Notes: generated by a model from the letters alone, not told the origin. A stretch of DNA of 64,000 nucleotides from Streptomyces sp. D2-8 (GCF_023184515.1 NZ_JAAHBP010000033.1:1-64000), one strand, 5' to 3'. Counted from the stretch's first letter, positions 24,367-32,619 are shown. Numbers and translations are program-made.

Positions 24367-24984
24367 ATGGGCGTATGCATGGAGGTCCTGATCGTCGACT
24401 GGGCCCATCTGAAGTCGGTGCCGGCCAAGCAGCGGGAGGACCTGGTCCAGGAGGCCGCGTTCGACCCGGAAGATGCGTACGACTACAACCTCCCGCCGGG
24501 GTGGACATGGCCCGACCCCACGCAGGCACGGTGGTGGGCGCGCTACGAGTTCCTCGACACCATGACCTCGTACAAAGCGCACTTCTGGGCCGGCGAACGC
24601 TGGGACGATCTGCGCGCCTTCGTCGACGCGCCGCTGCGGGACGCTCTTGACCAGTTCAGTGCCCCGCTGTTCTGGGACGGCTCCACCTACGCCTCCGAGA
24701 CGTCAGACTTCTCACCGACGGTGGAGCCGGGCACCTGTGACTGGACCTCCCGGCTCGACGTCATGCTCTGGCTGCTGCCGGAAGAGGTAGCGGCGCTGCA
24801 TCACTTCTGGGGGCAGGTCGAGCCGCACCTCGGCTCACTGCGCGAGCCCTTCGACCGTCACCTCACCGAACCCATCGGCTGGATCAAGGACTTCCCCTCG
24901 TTCTCCCGGCTCGTCACCGAATGGGGTGACGTCGTCAGCCAGGCCGCCCGCCGCGACTGGGCCCTCATCGGCCTGCGGAGCTAA
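24367..24984 (+). CDS. Hypothetical soluble protein, 205 aa
   Basis: ATG 24367 (MGVCMEVLIVDWAHLKSVPA); ATG 24379 is a second possible start. The sequence is rich in W and acidic residues (YDYNLPPGWTWPDPTQARWW, then WDDLRAFVDAPLRDALDQFS) and has an extended helical end. No signal peptide, membrane helix or catalytic motif. Codon usage with strong third-position GC is typical of the host, so a real gene is likely. I do not recognise the family. Stands alone between a membrane protein and a secreted protein. Confidence 0.55.
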   Translation: MGVCMEVLIVDWAHLKSVPAKQREDLVQEAAFDPEDAYDYNLPPGWTWPDPTQARWWARYEFLDTMTSYKAHFWAGERWDDLRAFVDAPLRDALDQFSAPLFWDGSTYASETSDFSPTVEPGTCDWTSRLDVMLWLLPEEVAALHHFWGQVEPHLGSLREPFDRHLTEPIGWIKDFPSFSRLVTEWGDVVSQAARRDWALIGLRS

Positions 24985-25610
24985 GCACTTACCGTCGGCA
25001 GCCGGCTCGACACCACTGCACCGAACCAAGCGCGCAACCGCGCAGCGGCCGGAGTGTCACCGTCGACCGGGCGCGGCAGACCGGCGTGCGTCGGCCCGCC
25101 GAGCCGACGACATCGGCCCGCTCTGGTCGCGAGGCGCGGTCGACGACGGGCCGGCGGCCGGCGTCGCGCCTCGCGTGCGCGTCCGAGCTCCGCTCGGCGA
25201 CATCGACGGCACCGACGAGTTCCCCCGTCGTGAGCGGCGCTCGGCCCCCTCCAAGTAGGGGTGTGCCGACGGTGGCGGCGTTGAGCGGCTCTGTTACTCA
25301 CTTTCGGGTGACGTCCCGAGCCGCTGGGGGGTGCAACCTGGCGAACAGACCACGCACCCCAATCCTGCAAGGGGTGTGGATCTGTCGGCGCGTCAACTTT
25401 GCACCCACGGCTTATAGATGGATGTTACATGTGAGAGTCATAGAAAGTTGGACAACAGGTAACAGGGGTCATGTTTTCCCCTCAATTTCTCCACGGCGTG
25501 GACAGAGTGCGTGTGCGGCCAGCCGGTCGCAACCGCACACCGCACCAACGTCCCCGGCTTTGGCCCCTAAGGGCTTGTCCGGGGAGGGTGTCCGCACGTG
25601 AGGGGACCTG
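24985..25610. promoter_or_regulatory. Long intergenic region with AT-richer segment before the lamin-tail gene
   Basis: 625 bp without a supportable gene. The stretch 25385-25495 is clearly less GC-rich than the surroundings (TTATAGATGGATGTTACATG and on) and is the likely promoter or 5' leader region for the secreted lamin-tail protein at 25611. I considered a riboswitch because secreted-protein genes in Streptomyces often have one, but could not fold a known class by eye. Confidence 0.35.
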
Positions 25611-26117
25611 ATGTCCGCTTCCGCTTCTGTCACCGCCCGCCGTCTCGCCGCCGCCGCACTCACCGCCGGCGCCCTGGTATCGGTGGTCACGCTGCCGGCA
25701 TCCGCCGCCGACCACGCCCGCCCCGAGCGGTCGAAGGTGCAGATCTCGGCTGTCCAGTACGACTCCCCCGGACGTGACGACCGCTCCAACCGCTCCCTGA
25801 ACCGCGAGTGGGTGGAGGTCACCAACACCGCCCGCCGCGCGGTCAACCTCGACGGCTGGACCCTCGAAGACGAGGACGGCCGCACCTACACCTTCGACCA
25901 CTACCGCCTGGAAGGCCGTTCCACGGTCCGCATCCACACCGGCCACGGCCGCGACACCGACACCGACCTCTACCAGGACCGCCGCCACTACGTCTGGGAC
26001 AACCACTCCGACACCGCCACCCTCCGCAACGACCACGGACGCTTCATCGACGACGAATCCTGGGGCCACCACCGCCACGGCGGCGGCCACCACCACGGCG
26101 GTCGCCACCACCGCTGA
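25611..26117 (+). CDS. Secreted lamin-tail (LTD) domain protein
   Basis: 168 aa. Signal peptide MSASASVTARRLAAAALTAG ... LPASAADHA. The mature protein contains VQISAVQYDSPGRDD, then NREWVEVTNTARRAVNLDGW, LEDEDGRTYTF and RVHTGHGRDTDT-like segments, the beta-strand pattern of the lamin tail domain. WVEVTN and the downstream YVWDNHSDTATLRND are diagnostic. The tail is a His/Gly-rich run (HHRHGGGHHHGGRHH) that could bind metal. In bacteria LTD domains are attached to secreted nucleases or cell-surface proteins; here the domain stands alone, next to a secreted HNH nuclease on the other strand. Confidence 0.82.
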   Translation: MSASASVTARRLAAAALTAGALVSVVTLPASAADHARPERSKVQISAVQYDSPGRDDRSNRSLNREWVEVTNTARRAVNLDGWTLEDEDGRTYTFDHYRLEGRSTVRIHTGHGRDTDTDLYQDRRHYVWDNHSDTATLRNDHGRFIDDESWGHHRHGGGHHHGGRHHR

Positions 26118-26169
26118 CCCACCCTGCGGGCGAGGGCTGCAGGCCTCACCCACGCCTCGAGAGAACATG

Positions 26170-26200
26170 GACGCGCCCGGCCTCCCCGGCCGGGCGCGTC
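26170..26200. terminator. Terminator hairpin between convergent secreted-protein genes
   Basis: GACGCGCCCGGCC at 26170-26182 pairs perfectly with GGCCGGGCGCGTC at 26188-26200, with a 5 nt loop. It lies between the stops of the lamin-tail gene and the HNH nuclease gene, so it can serve both. Confidence 0.7.
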
Positions 26201-26257
26201 TCGTCTACTCGAACCACCCTGGCGCTTGGCAGGTGAACCGTGCGGCGCGCGGCGCTC

Positions 26258-26917
26258 CTATACGGCCGGCTCGTACGTCACGGTCTGCTCTGGGCAGCCG
26301 GCCGCCACCTCGCGCAGGGCCGCCACCTCGGCTTCATCGGCCGCAAGACTCCAGCGGAGCTTGGTTGCGACCCACTCGGCGACGTACCGGCAGTGCACCT
26401 CGGCGGCAGGCGGCAGCCATTGGGCGGGATCCTGATCTGCCTTGGACCGGTTCGAGCGGGCGGTGACCGCGACCAGGCTGGTGGCCGCACCCTGGTCGTT
26501 GGCGTACGCCTCACGGCGTTGCGCCGTCCACGCCGACGCACCGCTGTCCCAGCTTTCTGCCAGGGGCACCATGTGGTCGATGTCCAGGCCGGAGGCTGAC
26601 GTCACCCACACCTGGTCGTAGTACGACCACCAGCTCCCACCCGTCAGACGGCAGTTGGCTCCAACCGCCGGTGCTTCGACGGCCTCGGAGATCAGCACTT
26701 CGGCGCGCGTGTTGCAGCCGTCGGTGGGGTTGGCGCCGGCGTTCCAGTGGCGGAAGGCGTCCCGGTCGTAGCCGTCCCGGGACTCCGTCCCCAGGGGCAG
26801 GGCGGCGACGGCTTCGGTCAGGGGAAGGGTCTCTGCCGCGTGGGCGGGCGCTGAGACGGTGAGGGGCAGGACAGTGAGGGAGGCGGCGGCCAGGCCGCGC
26901 AGCACGGCTTTGAGCAT
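26258..26917 (-). CDS. Secreted HNH endonuclease (DUF1524-type)
   Basis: 219 aa with a signal peptide (MLKAVLRGLAAASLTVLPLT ... APAHAAETL). The catalytic region reads GLDIDHMVPLAESWDSGASA, then NDQGAATSLVAVTARSNRSK and DQDPAQWLPP. The DxDH, N and K positions make the HNH/DUF1524 beta-beta-alpha metal site. This is a standard exported Streptomyces HNH nuclease that probably degrades extracellular DNA or RNA. Two cysteines (CNTRAEV, ANCRLTG) may form a disulfide. No immunity gene is needed if export is co-translational; none is seen. Confidence 0.85.
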   Translation of the reverse strand: MLKAVLRGLAAASLTVLPLTVSAPAHAAETLPLTEAVAALPLGTESRDGYDRDAFRHWNAGANPTDGCNTRAEVLISEAVEAPAVGANCRLTGGSWWSYYDQVWVTSASGLDIDHMVPLAESWDSGASAWTAQRREAYANDQGAATSLVAVTARSNRSKADQDPAQWLPPAAEVHCRYVAEWVATKLRWSLAADEAEVAALREVAAGCPEQTVTYEPAV

Positions 26918-27140
26918 GAGCTGTTGATAGCGAGGCGCGACGGGGCGCTATCAGCGGTTTGCCCAGTGCGCCCCCTGTGTGGGTGCAATGGTCATACCGG
27001 GCCGGTGCGCAAGCGCCACGTCGGGAGCGAGGCGGGCGCCCGACAGGACGGAAGAGCCGCGGGCTGCGCGCCCGTGCACGTGCGCGACTGAGGTTGCGCT
27101 CATAGCCTGGTGTTGCTCGGGGTAGCCACGGAGGTCTGTC
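26918..27140. promoter_or_regulatory. Divergent promoter region between HNH nuclease and Ku genes
   Basis: 220 bp between divergent genes. GGAGGT 5 bases before ATG 27141 is the Ku ribosome site. No obvious operator palindrome. Confidence 0.35.
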
Positions 27141-28061
27141 ATGCCCCGAAACATCTGGAGCGGCGCGATCAGCTTCGGTTTGGTCACCGTGCCGATTTCC
27201 GTGGCCAGCGCAACCGAAGAACACTCGATCAGGTTTCACCAGTACCACCTGGAGGACATGGGCCGGGTGCGGGTGCGCAAGTACTGCGAGATCGAGGACC
27301 GCGAGGTCGACCAAGGCGAGATCGGCAAGGGCTACCAGCTGACCAAGGAGCAGGTCATCCCGATCAGCGACGAGGAGCTGCGGGACCTGCCGCTGCCGAC
27401 GGTGAAGGCCATCGAGATCGTCGCGTTCGTGCCCCTGGACTCCGTCGACCCCTTGAAGATCGGCGAGGGCTACTACCTGGCGCCGAGCGGGCAGGTCGCG
27501 GCTAAGCCGTACAAGCTGCTGCGCATGGCCCTCGCCCGATCCAGCAAGGTGGCCGTCGCGAAGTACGCCTGGTCCGGCCGCGAGCGCCTCGGCCTGCTCA
27601 GGGTCCGCGAAGACGCCATCGTGCTCCATGCGATGCGCTGGCCCGACGAGGTCAGGTCGCCGGAGGAGCTGCTGCCGCCGCCCGTCGAGCTCAGCGACGA
27701 CGAGGTCGACGGCGCCCTCGCGCTCATGGACAGCATGACCCGCGAGGACCTTGAAGGTGAGGAGTTCCAGGACACCTACACCGAGGCCCTCGAGCAGATC
27801 ATCGAGGCCAAGCGGGAGCACCGTGAGCCGCCGAAGCTTGCCGAGCCGGAGTCGAAGCCGGGACAGGTCGTCGACCTGATGGCCGCCCTGACCGAGTCCG
27901 TGGAGAAGGCGCGGGCTTCGCGCGGCGAGGACGCCGACGTGCACGAGCTGCCGAAGAAGAAGACCGCGAAGAAGCAGCCGGTCAAGAAGACCGCCGCGAA
28001 GAAGACCACGAAGAAGGCCGCGGCGAAGAAGACGTCCGGGCGCCGGCCGCGCAGCGCCTAG
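27141..28061 (+). CDS. ku: Ku protein, non-homologous end joining
   Basis: 306 aa beginning MPRNIWSGAISFGLVTVPIS, the invariant start of bacterial Ku. Further family features are VRVRKYCEIEDREVD, EIVAFVPLDSVDPL and RMALARSSKVAVAKYAWSGR, covering the ring-shaped beta-barrel core to about residue 255. The C-terminal tail is a lysine/alanine-rich extension (PKKKTAKKQPVKKTAAKKTT and on) that helps DNA threading in actinobacterial Ku. It binds DNA ends and recruits an ATP-dependent ligase. Both ligase sequences in this window are broken, so it must work with a ligase elsewhere. GGAGGT ribosome site. Its stop overlaps the stop of the convergent DUF6233 gene. Confidence 0.95.
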   Translation: MPRNIWSGAISFGLVTVPISVASATEEHSIRFHQYHLEDMGRVRVRKYCEIEDREVDQGEIGKGYQLTKEQVIPISDEELRDLPLPTVKAIEIVAFVPLDSVDPLKIGEGYYLAPSGQVAAKPYKLLRMALARSSKVAVAKYAWSGRERLGLLRVREDAIVLHAMRWPDEVRSPEELLPPPVELSDDEVDGALALMDSMTREDLEGEEFQDTYTEALEQIIEAKREHREPPKLAEPESKPGQVVDLMAALTESVEKARASRGEDADVHELPKKKTAKKQPVKKTAAKKTTKKAAAKKTSGRRPRSA

Positions 28062-28393
28062 TCCACGATGCCGAGCGCCGTGTCCGGCCTGCACTTCGAG
28101 CATGCCGGCACCTGATGGCGCAGTGCCTCGATCGCCTGCGCCCTGGTCGCCGGTTTCGCCCGCTTGCCCGGGTCCCAGCACTCGCCCGTGTGTAGGGCGA
28201 CGGTGTTCTTGCGGTCCAGGCCGCGCTCGATCAACCACTCGGGTGCCGGCGGGCGCCGCGCCTCGCCGACGCGCCGCTCCGCCTCGCGGCGTTCCTCATC
28301 GGCGATCCACCTGCGGGTGCGGACCAGGTCGCGCTCCTGCACACGCTCCAGGAAGCGCAGCAGCGCGAGTCGCGACGCCCCTGTATCGTTCAT
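28058..28393 (-). CDS. DUF6233 family protein
   Basis: 111 aa from ATG 28393 (MNDTGASRLALLRFLERVQE). The family signature is DLVRTRRWIADEERRE, then PPAPEWLIERGL, VALHTGECWDPGKR and CSKCRPDTALGI. The C-terminal CxxC with an upstream H and C may bind zinc. Streptomyces genomes carry many copies of unknown role. The longer frame to 28423 has no better start. Convergent and overlapping by 4 bp with ku at the shared CTAG. Confidence 0.75.
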   Translation of the reverse strand: MNDTGASRLALLRFLERVQERDLVRTRRWIADEERREAERRVGEARRPPAPEWLIERGLDRKNTVALHTGECWDPGKRAKPATRAQAIEALRHQVPACSKCRPDTALGIVD

Positions 28394-28456
28394 GCGTTCG
28401 ATTCTATGATCGGGGCGCCACACAGCCCACCCTCACCCCCAAGGGCAGGAGCAGGC

Positions 28457-28789
28457 ATGAATGGCGAGGAGGCCGCCCGCAAGCTGGGCGTCGACCCGGC
28501 CTCCCTCTCCCCTGCGCCACCCGCGCCTCGCCGCGCCCAGACCTGGGCGCGGATGCAGCAGGAGCCGCCCTGCCCCGCCTGCGGCCAGCCGTCCCGCACC
28601 AGCGGCGTGATCCATGATCCGGACCATGGGCCCCGCTGGTTCGACCGATGCCGGGAGTGCTTCCTCGCGACACCGCCGACACTGCCTGTGCCGCCGACGC
28701 GGTTCCTCGAGGAGCTGCGAGAAGCTGCGGCCGACGCGCGGCTGAGGCTGCACACCTACACCGACGAGAGCGGGTGGGAAGGTGAGTGA
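28457..28789 (+). CDS. Small zinc-ribbon-like plasmid protein, 110 aa
   Basis: ATG 28457 (MNGEEAARKLGVDPASLSPA), with AGGAGC ribosome site. It contains CPACGQPSRTSGVIHD and CRECF, a Cys4-type ribbon, and ends in a charged helix (FLEELREAAADARLRLHTYT). Unknown function. The stop overlaps the start of the next gene (GTG 28782), so they form a two-gene unit. Confidence 0.6.
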   Translation: MNGEEAARKLGVDPASLSPAPPAPRRAQTWARMQQEPPCPACGQPSRTSGVIHDPDHGPRWFDRCRECFLATPPTLPVPPTRFLEELREAAADARLRLHTYTDESGWEGE

Positions 28790-28994
28790 CGTGGACGACG
28801 AGCGGTTCCACCTCATCCTGAGTGCGGGCGGGAAGCCGGTGATGCACGGCTGGTGGGGCAAGCAGCCCACGGCCGAGCACCAGTACCTGTCGTGGATCGG
28901 CTCGTGGGGCAGCATCGACGGTGCCCGGATCGTTCTGACCGAGCGCTCCGACGATGGCGAGCGGGTGCTCGCGAGCTGGCCGGAGGGCTCGTAG
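28782..28994 (+). CDS. Hypothetical protein, 70 aa
   Basis: GTG 28782 (MSDVDDERFHLILSAGGKPV), overlapping the end of the preceding gene by 8 bp. Aromatic-rich: MHGWWGKQPTAEHQYLSWIG, then GARIVLTERSDDG. Small beta-rich soluble protein with no known family. Translational coupling with the zinc-ribbon gene supports it being real. Confidence 0.55.
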   Translation: MSDVDDERFHLILSAGGKPVMHGWWGKQPTAEHQYLSWIGSWGSIDGARIVLTERSDDGERVLASWPEGS

Positions 28995-28995
28995 G

Positions 28996-29277
28996 TCAGC
29001 CAGCCACGAGGTCGGGGTGGCGTGCTGCCTTCTTCACGTCGGCCTCCACTTGGTGGCGCGCGGCGCCCTGCTCCTTCGCATGAGCCGTGACCGCGGCCTG
29101 AACATCGTCGGCGAGGCCGCGCCAGACCCGCCAGGCGGTCTCCCACGAGGTCTGCTGCTCGTCGGTCCAGGCGGTCTGGGTGGGTGGACCGTACTGGTCC
29201 TGGAGCTGTCCGACGGCGGTGTGCGCCTCATCGGCGGCGCTCTGCATCAGCACGAGTTCTTCGAAAGTGTGTGCCAC
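28996..29277 (-). CDS. Small helical protein, 93 aa, unknown
   Basis: The frame is open far upstream, but the sensible protein starts at GTG 29277 (VAHTFEELVLMQSAADEAHT). It continues TAWTDEQQTSWETAWRVWRG and VTAHAKEQGAARHQVEADVK, an all-helical charged protein of a type frequent in Streptomyces. It converges with the preceding two genes. No partner or motif. Confidence 0.55.
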   Translation of the reverse strand: MAHTFEELVLMQSAADEAHTAVGQLQDQYGPPTQTAWTDEQQTSWETAWRVWRGLADDVQAAVTAHAKEQGAARHQVEADVKKAARHPDLVAG

Positions 29278-29531
29278 GAGCAGGGATCTTAAGGTGCGCA
29301 CGAGGCCCGGCGGCCTCATCCCCGAGGGCGTGCAGGCTTCCGGCGGCTCGGTCGGCTGCCGGGGTAGTGCCGCGAGCAGTGACGGCGCTGCGCCGGACCG
29401 GGGCCTACTCGGTTGGGTGAACACGCCAGGGCGAGGGAACCTCATCGACGCTCTCAGCCGAACAGGAAGCCGCCGCAAGAAGACGAGCGCTGCCTGACTC
29501 GCGACCATGCCGTGGATCAAGTGTCTGGAGA
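29278..29531. other. Non-coding stretch next to the ligase stub
   Basis: 250 bp with no supported ORF; frames here are Arg/Pro-rich shadows. Probably degraded sequence from a lost ligase gene or element. Confidence 0.3.
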
Positions 29532-29615
29532 ACCGTCCCATTTCGCCTCCGCGGCCCAGCCGGGCCTCAGGTCGGGCTGGAGGACAGGGGTGCTGAGCAT
29601 GGGCTCGGGCAGGTT
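29532..29615 (-). pseudogene. N-terminal stub of another ATP-dependent DNA ligase
   Basis: The minus-strand frame contains SNLPEPMLSTPVLQPDLRPG followed by WAAEAKWDG. This aligns with the start of the interrupted ligase at 4013 (TWTLPEPMLTTP ... AAEPKWDG) up to the adenylation lysine and then stops at SPDT. It is a separate, diverged copy (different residues throughout), truncated after motif I. A second broken ligase close to an intact ku is notable. Confidence 0.7.
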
Positions 29616-29825
29616 CGACCGGCCGGGCAAGTCCTGCTCGGTGGCCCGCTCGTACAGCTCTGCCTGCTGCCGCAAGTCTGTCAGAGGGCAAGGCCTCGCT
29701 GTCGAAGCCCCATGAGACACATCGAATGCTGGAGAAGGACGGCCTGGTCCCCGCCGATGCCGGGGCTCACGTCAGTGCCCTGCCGAGTCGCGCCGGAGCC
29801 GAGAATCAGCCCCCTGCACACCGCT

Positions 29826-29877
29826 CTCGGCATGAGGGCCGGCCCCCCAGATGGGGGGGGCCGGCCCTCATGCCGAG
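29826..29877. terminator. Very strong bidirectional terminator hairpin after parB
   Basis: CTCGGCATGAGGGCCGGCCC (from 29826) and its reverse complement (ending 29877) form a perfect stem of at least 23 bp around a short loop with a C/G run. It is just downstream of the parB stop at 29894 on the minus strand. Confidence 0.85.
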
Positions 29878-29893
29878 AAGGCGGGGGTCGGGG

Positions 29894-30973
29894 TCAACCG
29901 GCCGAGATGGCCTGGCCCTCCCTGTGCTTAATGAGCCGGTCCAGCATCTTGTCGAACTCGTCCGGCGGCATCTTGTGGATCAGATGCTGCGCCGCGGACA
30001 CACCATCCTCGTAGGGGAATCGCTTGGGCCGCTGCTCCCCTCCCCCAGCGGAGTCAGCAGCGGTGGAGGACTGTGCAGGAAGATTTGGCGCTCTCTCCCC
30101 TGCGGATGCCTGACCATCAGCGGCCTCGCGCTCCATAGAGGAGGACAGTCCGTCGGCACTGCCGTCCTCTATTACGTCGTAATAGCCGTCGGGTGTTCCG
30201 TCAGCCCGAGCATCTGGAGCATCGCCCCTGGTCTGCGTCTTGCGCTTCCGCTCCCGCTTCTCCGTCTCCTTGCGGGCTCGTTCCTGCTTGAGCACCGCGA
30301 GTGCCGGCTCTTGCTGCTCAGGGGGCTTGCTTCCCACGGCACGCAGCAGATCGATGGGCTCTTCACCGATACGGGCCTGTAGCTCAGGAGTGAGGCCAAG
30401 TAGAGCGAGGCGTTGTGACACCCACCCCTGGGAGCGGTGGAGCCTCTTCGCCAGGGCGGTCTGGCTGCCGTGAATGGCGAGGAGTCGTTGCAGAGCTCGG
30501 GCTTCGTCCAGCTCTGACAGGTCCTGGCGGTGGATGTTGGCGACGAGGGCGCTTTCGAGGAGCTCTTCCGAGTTGGCGCCCTGGTCGTCGCTGACCATCA
30601 CCTTGATGGTGGCCAGGCCGGCGTCGCGTGCAGCAGCGAGCCGGCTGCTGCCGTCGATGACGACGTGGGTGGTGTCCGCTTCGAGGTCGGCTTCACGCTC
30701 CGGGTTGGCCTGGATGTAGGCGTCGCGGTTCATGACCGTGATCGCTTGCTTCTGCCCGTGGGTCTGGAGGCTGCCTGCGAGGTCGGTGAGGTCTCCGAGG
30801 CTCGAGCGGGGGTTGTCCGGGTTGAGGCTGATCCGCTGTGGGGGGAGTTCCGTGGGAGGTGCAACGCCGTCGGTGGGCACACCGGTCGCCGCTGCGACGG
30901 CCTGTCGGCGGGCGCTGACAGGCCGCGCTCCCCCGCCGAAGCGGCCGGCTCCCAGCTGGCTGGCCTTGCTCAC
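29894..30973 (-). CDS. parB: ParB family partition protein
   Basis: 359 aa. ParB/Srx-type N-domain: ELPPQRISLNPDNPRSSLGD, then GSLQTHGQKQAITVM and HVVIDGSSRLAAARDAGLAT. The box GANSEELLESALVANIHRQD is the arginine-track region. A helix-turn-helix follows (GSQTALAKRLHRSQGWVSQR). The linker is acidic and low complexity; the C-terminal 40 residues (FPYEDGVSAAQHLIHKMPPD and on) form the dimer/oligomer part. ATG 30973 overlaps the parA stop by 4 bp. It should bind the CTATTACG-N-CGTAATAG palindromes, one of which lies inside this gene (30169). Plasmid-type ParB rather than the chromosomal one. Confidence 0.92.
   Translation of the reverse strand: MSKASQLGAGRFGGGARPVSARRQAVAAATGVPTDGVAPPTELPPQRISLNPDNPRSSLGDLTDLAGSLQTHGQKQAITVMNRDAYIQANPEREADLEADTTHVVIDGSSRLAAARDAGLATIKVMVSDDQGANSEELLESALVANIHRQDLSELDEARALQRLLAIHGSQTALAKRLHRSQGWVSQRLALLGLTPELQARIGEEPIDLLRAVGSKPPEQQEPALAVLKQERARKETEKRERKRKTQTRGDAPDARADGTPDGYYDVIEDGSADGLSSSMEREAADGQASAGERAPNLPAQSSTAADSAGGGEQRPKRFPYEDGVSAAQHLIHKMPPDEFDKMLDRLIKHREGQAISAG
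30169..30185. promoter_or_regulatory. parS-like palindrome inside parB
   Basis: CTATTACGTCGTAATAG, identical in both 8 bp arms to the sites at 32334 and 32603 and differing only in the central base. The coding sequence around it reads as YYDV in the low-complexity linker, so codon choice seems to accommodate the site. Confidence 0.65.
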
Positions 30974-32259
30974 GACACCTCCCGCGCCAGGGCACGCATC
31001 CCGATCGCCTGCTGCGACTTCGGCGCGTATGACAACAGGGGCTTCTTCACTCGTACTGCTTCCTTCTGTTCCTTGAGGTCACCGATGAGGCCGACGACTC
31101 GCGGGTCCTTTATGTCGACCCAGCCTTGGAGGGAGGAGGTGGCGATGTAGCCGCGGCGGGAGTCGTAAAGGTTGACGACGATGCCGAGGTAGTCGATGTC
31201 GACTTGGAGGTCGGCGCGCAGGTCGTCGATCTGCGTGGTCAGCAGGTCGTAGGCGTCGGCAGAGCTGTCTTCGGCCTGAACGACGATCAGGGCACCGGAT
31301 TGGCCGGGGGCCTCGCCCTCGCGGCGGCGCCCGTAGTAGGCAGCGGCGTCCATGCTGAGGCCGAGGCTAGGTGGGCAGTCGACGACGATGACGTCGTAGT
31401 CGTCTTCGAGGGGGGCGAGGGCGCGCTCCAGGGCAGCTTCGCGGGCACGCACTGCGGACAGGCGCACATCGAGGAGGAAGGCGTCGTTGCAGGCGGGCAG
31501 AAGGTGGAGCCGTCCTCCGAAGGCCTCGTCATCGACGGAGACGATGAGGTCGCGCAGGTCACCCTTGGCGTCGCCTGCCATGTGGTTGGTGAGGCTGTCG
31601 CCGTTCATCGGCAGGGGAGTGGCGCCCAGTTGGTTGGTGAGGTGGCACTGAGGGTCGAAGTCGACCAACAGCACGCGCTGTCCCAGCCCGGGCAGGTTCT
31701 CCACGTCGAGAGGATCAGTCTCCTGCCCGTCGTGCTCCTCGTGCACCTCACTGGCGCGTAGGGCTTTGGCGAGGGCCTTGGCGACGCGTACGGCGTAGAG
31801 CGCGTTGGGGTCTTCGGCGAGGGCCTCGCCGAGGCCGGCGGTGATGGCGGTCTTGCCGACACCGCCCTTTTGGTTGCAGACGATGATGCGCCGGGTGATG
31901 GAGGGCCGTTCGACGTCAGGTGCTGGGTTGGTGTCGAGCCACAGCTGAACGGACTGGGCGAGGCCTTGGACGAGGGAGACACGGCGGTCGGCTGCGGTGC
32001 GTGTGAACTCTTCCCATTGGCCTTGGGGGAGGAAGGTGGAGAAGGAACTTGCGCCGGCGGTGTCGACCTGGGCGGAGGAGGAGGCCAGATTGCACCAGTC
32101 GGTGATGCCCTGTTCGACGGCGGCCTGGATCTCGATGCCGTGCTGGGCGGCTCTGATTTTGAGGTTCTGCCGGAGCCATCCCGGCAGTTTGGAGACGACC
32201 TTCTCGCGGTCGCTGGAGGTGGCTGGCGAACTCATGGAGGACACCATACTAACGTTCAT
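30970..32259 (-). CDS. parA: ParA-type partition ATPase with extra N-terminal DNA-binding-like region
   Basis: 429 aa. The deviant Walker A VCNQKGGVGKTAITAGLGEA is at residues about 126-145, then VLLVDFDPQCHLTNQLG, VIVVDCPPSLGLS and GIVVNLYDSRRGY, all ParA motifs. The first 120 residues are unusual: LPGWLRQNLKIRAAQHGIEI and QAAVEQGITDWCN resemble a ribbon-helix-helix-like binding unit for autoregulation. A second helical segment follows. An inserted stretch (ASEVHEEHDGQETDPLDVEN) lies between motifs. ATG 32259 is followed by several in-frame ATGs, so the exact start is uncertain. First gene of parAB; the palindromes upstream are likely its operator and/or parS. Confidence 0.92.
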   Translation of the reverse strand: MNVSMVSSMSSPATSSDREKVVSKLPGWLRQNLKIRAAQHGIEIQAAVEQGITDWCNLASSSAQVDTAGASSFSTFLPQGQWEEFTRTAADRRVSLVQGLAQSVQLWLDTNPAPDVERPSITRRIIVCNQKGGVGKTAITAGLGEALAEDPNALYAVRVAKALAKALRASEVHEEHDGQETDPLDVENLPGLGQRVLLVDFDPQCHLTNQLGATPLPMNGDSLTNHMAGDAKGDLRDLIVSVDDEAFGGRLHLLPACNDAFLLDVRLSAVRAREAALERALAPLEDDYDVIVVDCPPSLGLSMDAAAYYGRRREGEAPGQSGALIVVQAEDSSADAYDLLTTQIDDLRADLQVDIDYLGIVVNLYDSRRGYIATSSLQGWVDIKDPRVVGLIGDLKEQKEAVRVKKPLLSYAPKSQQAIGMRALAREVS

Positions 32260-32327
32260 GATCCTTTGCTGCCATTGACACGTTAGTTTAGCTACCTGTT
32301 GGCCCGTCAGGGAGGCTCACGCCCGCC

Positions 32328-32356
32328 GGGGAGCTATTACGGCGTAATAGCTCCCC
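32328..32356. promoter_or_regulatory. Extended parS-like palindrome upstream of parA
   Basis: A perfect dyad of 14 bp arms around one base. The inner 17 bp are CTATTACGGCGTAATAG (32334-32350) and the outer bases add GGGGAG/CTCCCC. It is 70 bp upstream of the parA start. Confidence 0.7.
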
Positions 32357-32602
32357 GTACGGCTGCGGGGACGGTTTCGAACGGGCTGCGCGCGAACACC
32401 GCTACCCGCGGAGCCACTGCTCCGTCTGCCTTCACCGACCGGGGGCTACGGTGGCTCTTTCGTTGAGGCGGTCACGCTCAGGCCAGACTGAGCATCTCTC
32501 CGCGCGGACGGACGTCGAGACGAGTAGGTCATGCCGCTTGCTTCGTCGATGAAGGCAGGCGTACCGCGCGGCCCGGCACGTCTGGATGCAGGCAGCCCGC
32601 TT

Positions 32603-32619
32603 CTATTACGGCGTAATAG
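32603..32619. promoter_or_regulatory. Third parS-like palindrome
   Basis: CTATTACGGCGTAATAG, exact match to the core at 32334-32350, 250 bp further upstream of parA and in non-coding DNA. Confidence 0.65.

Noticed and set aside
25280..25610. ydaO-type or other riboswitch before the lamin-tail gene
   Set aside because: The region is AT-richer and long, but conserved core sequences of known riboswitch classes could not be found.
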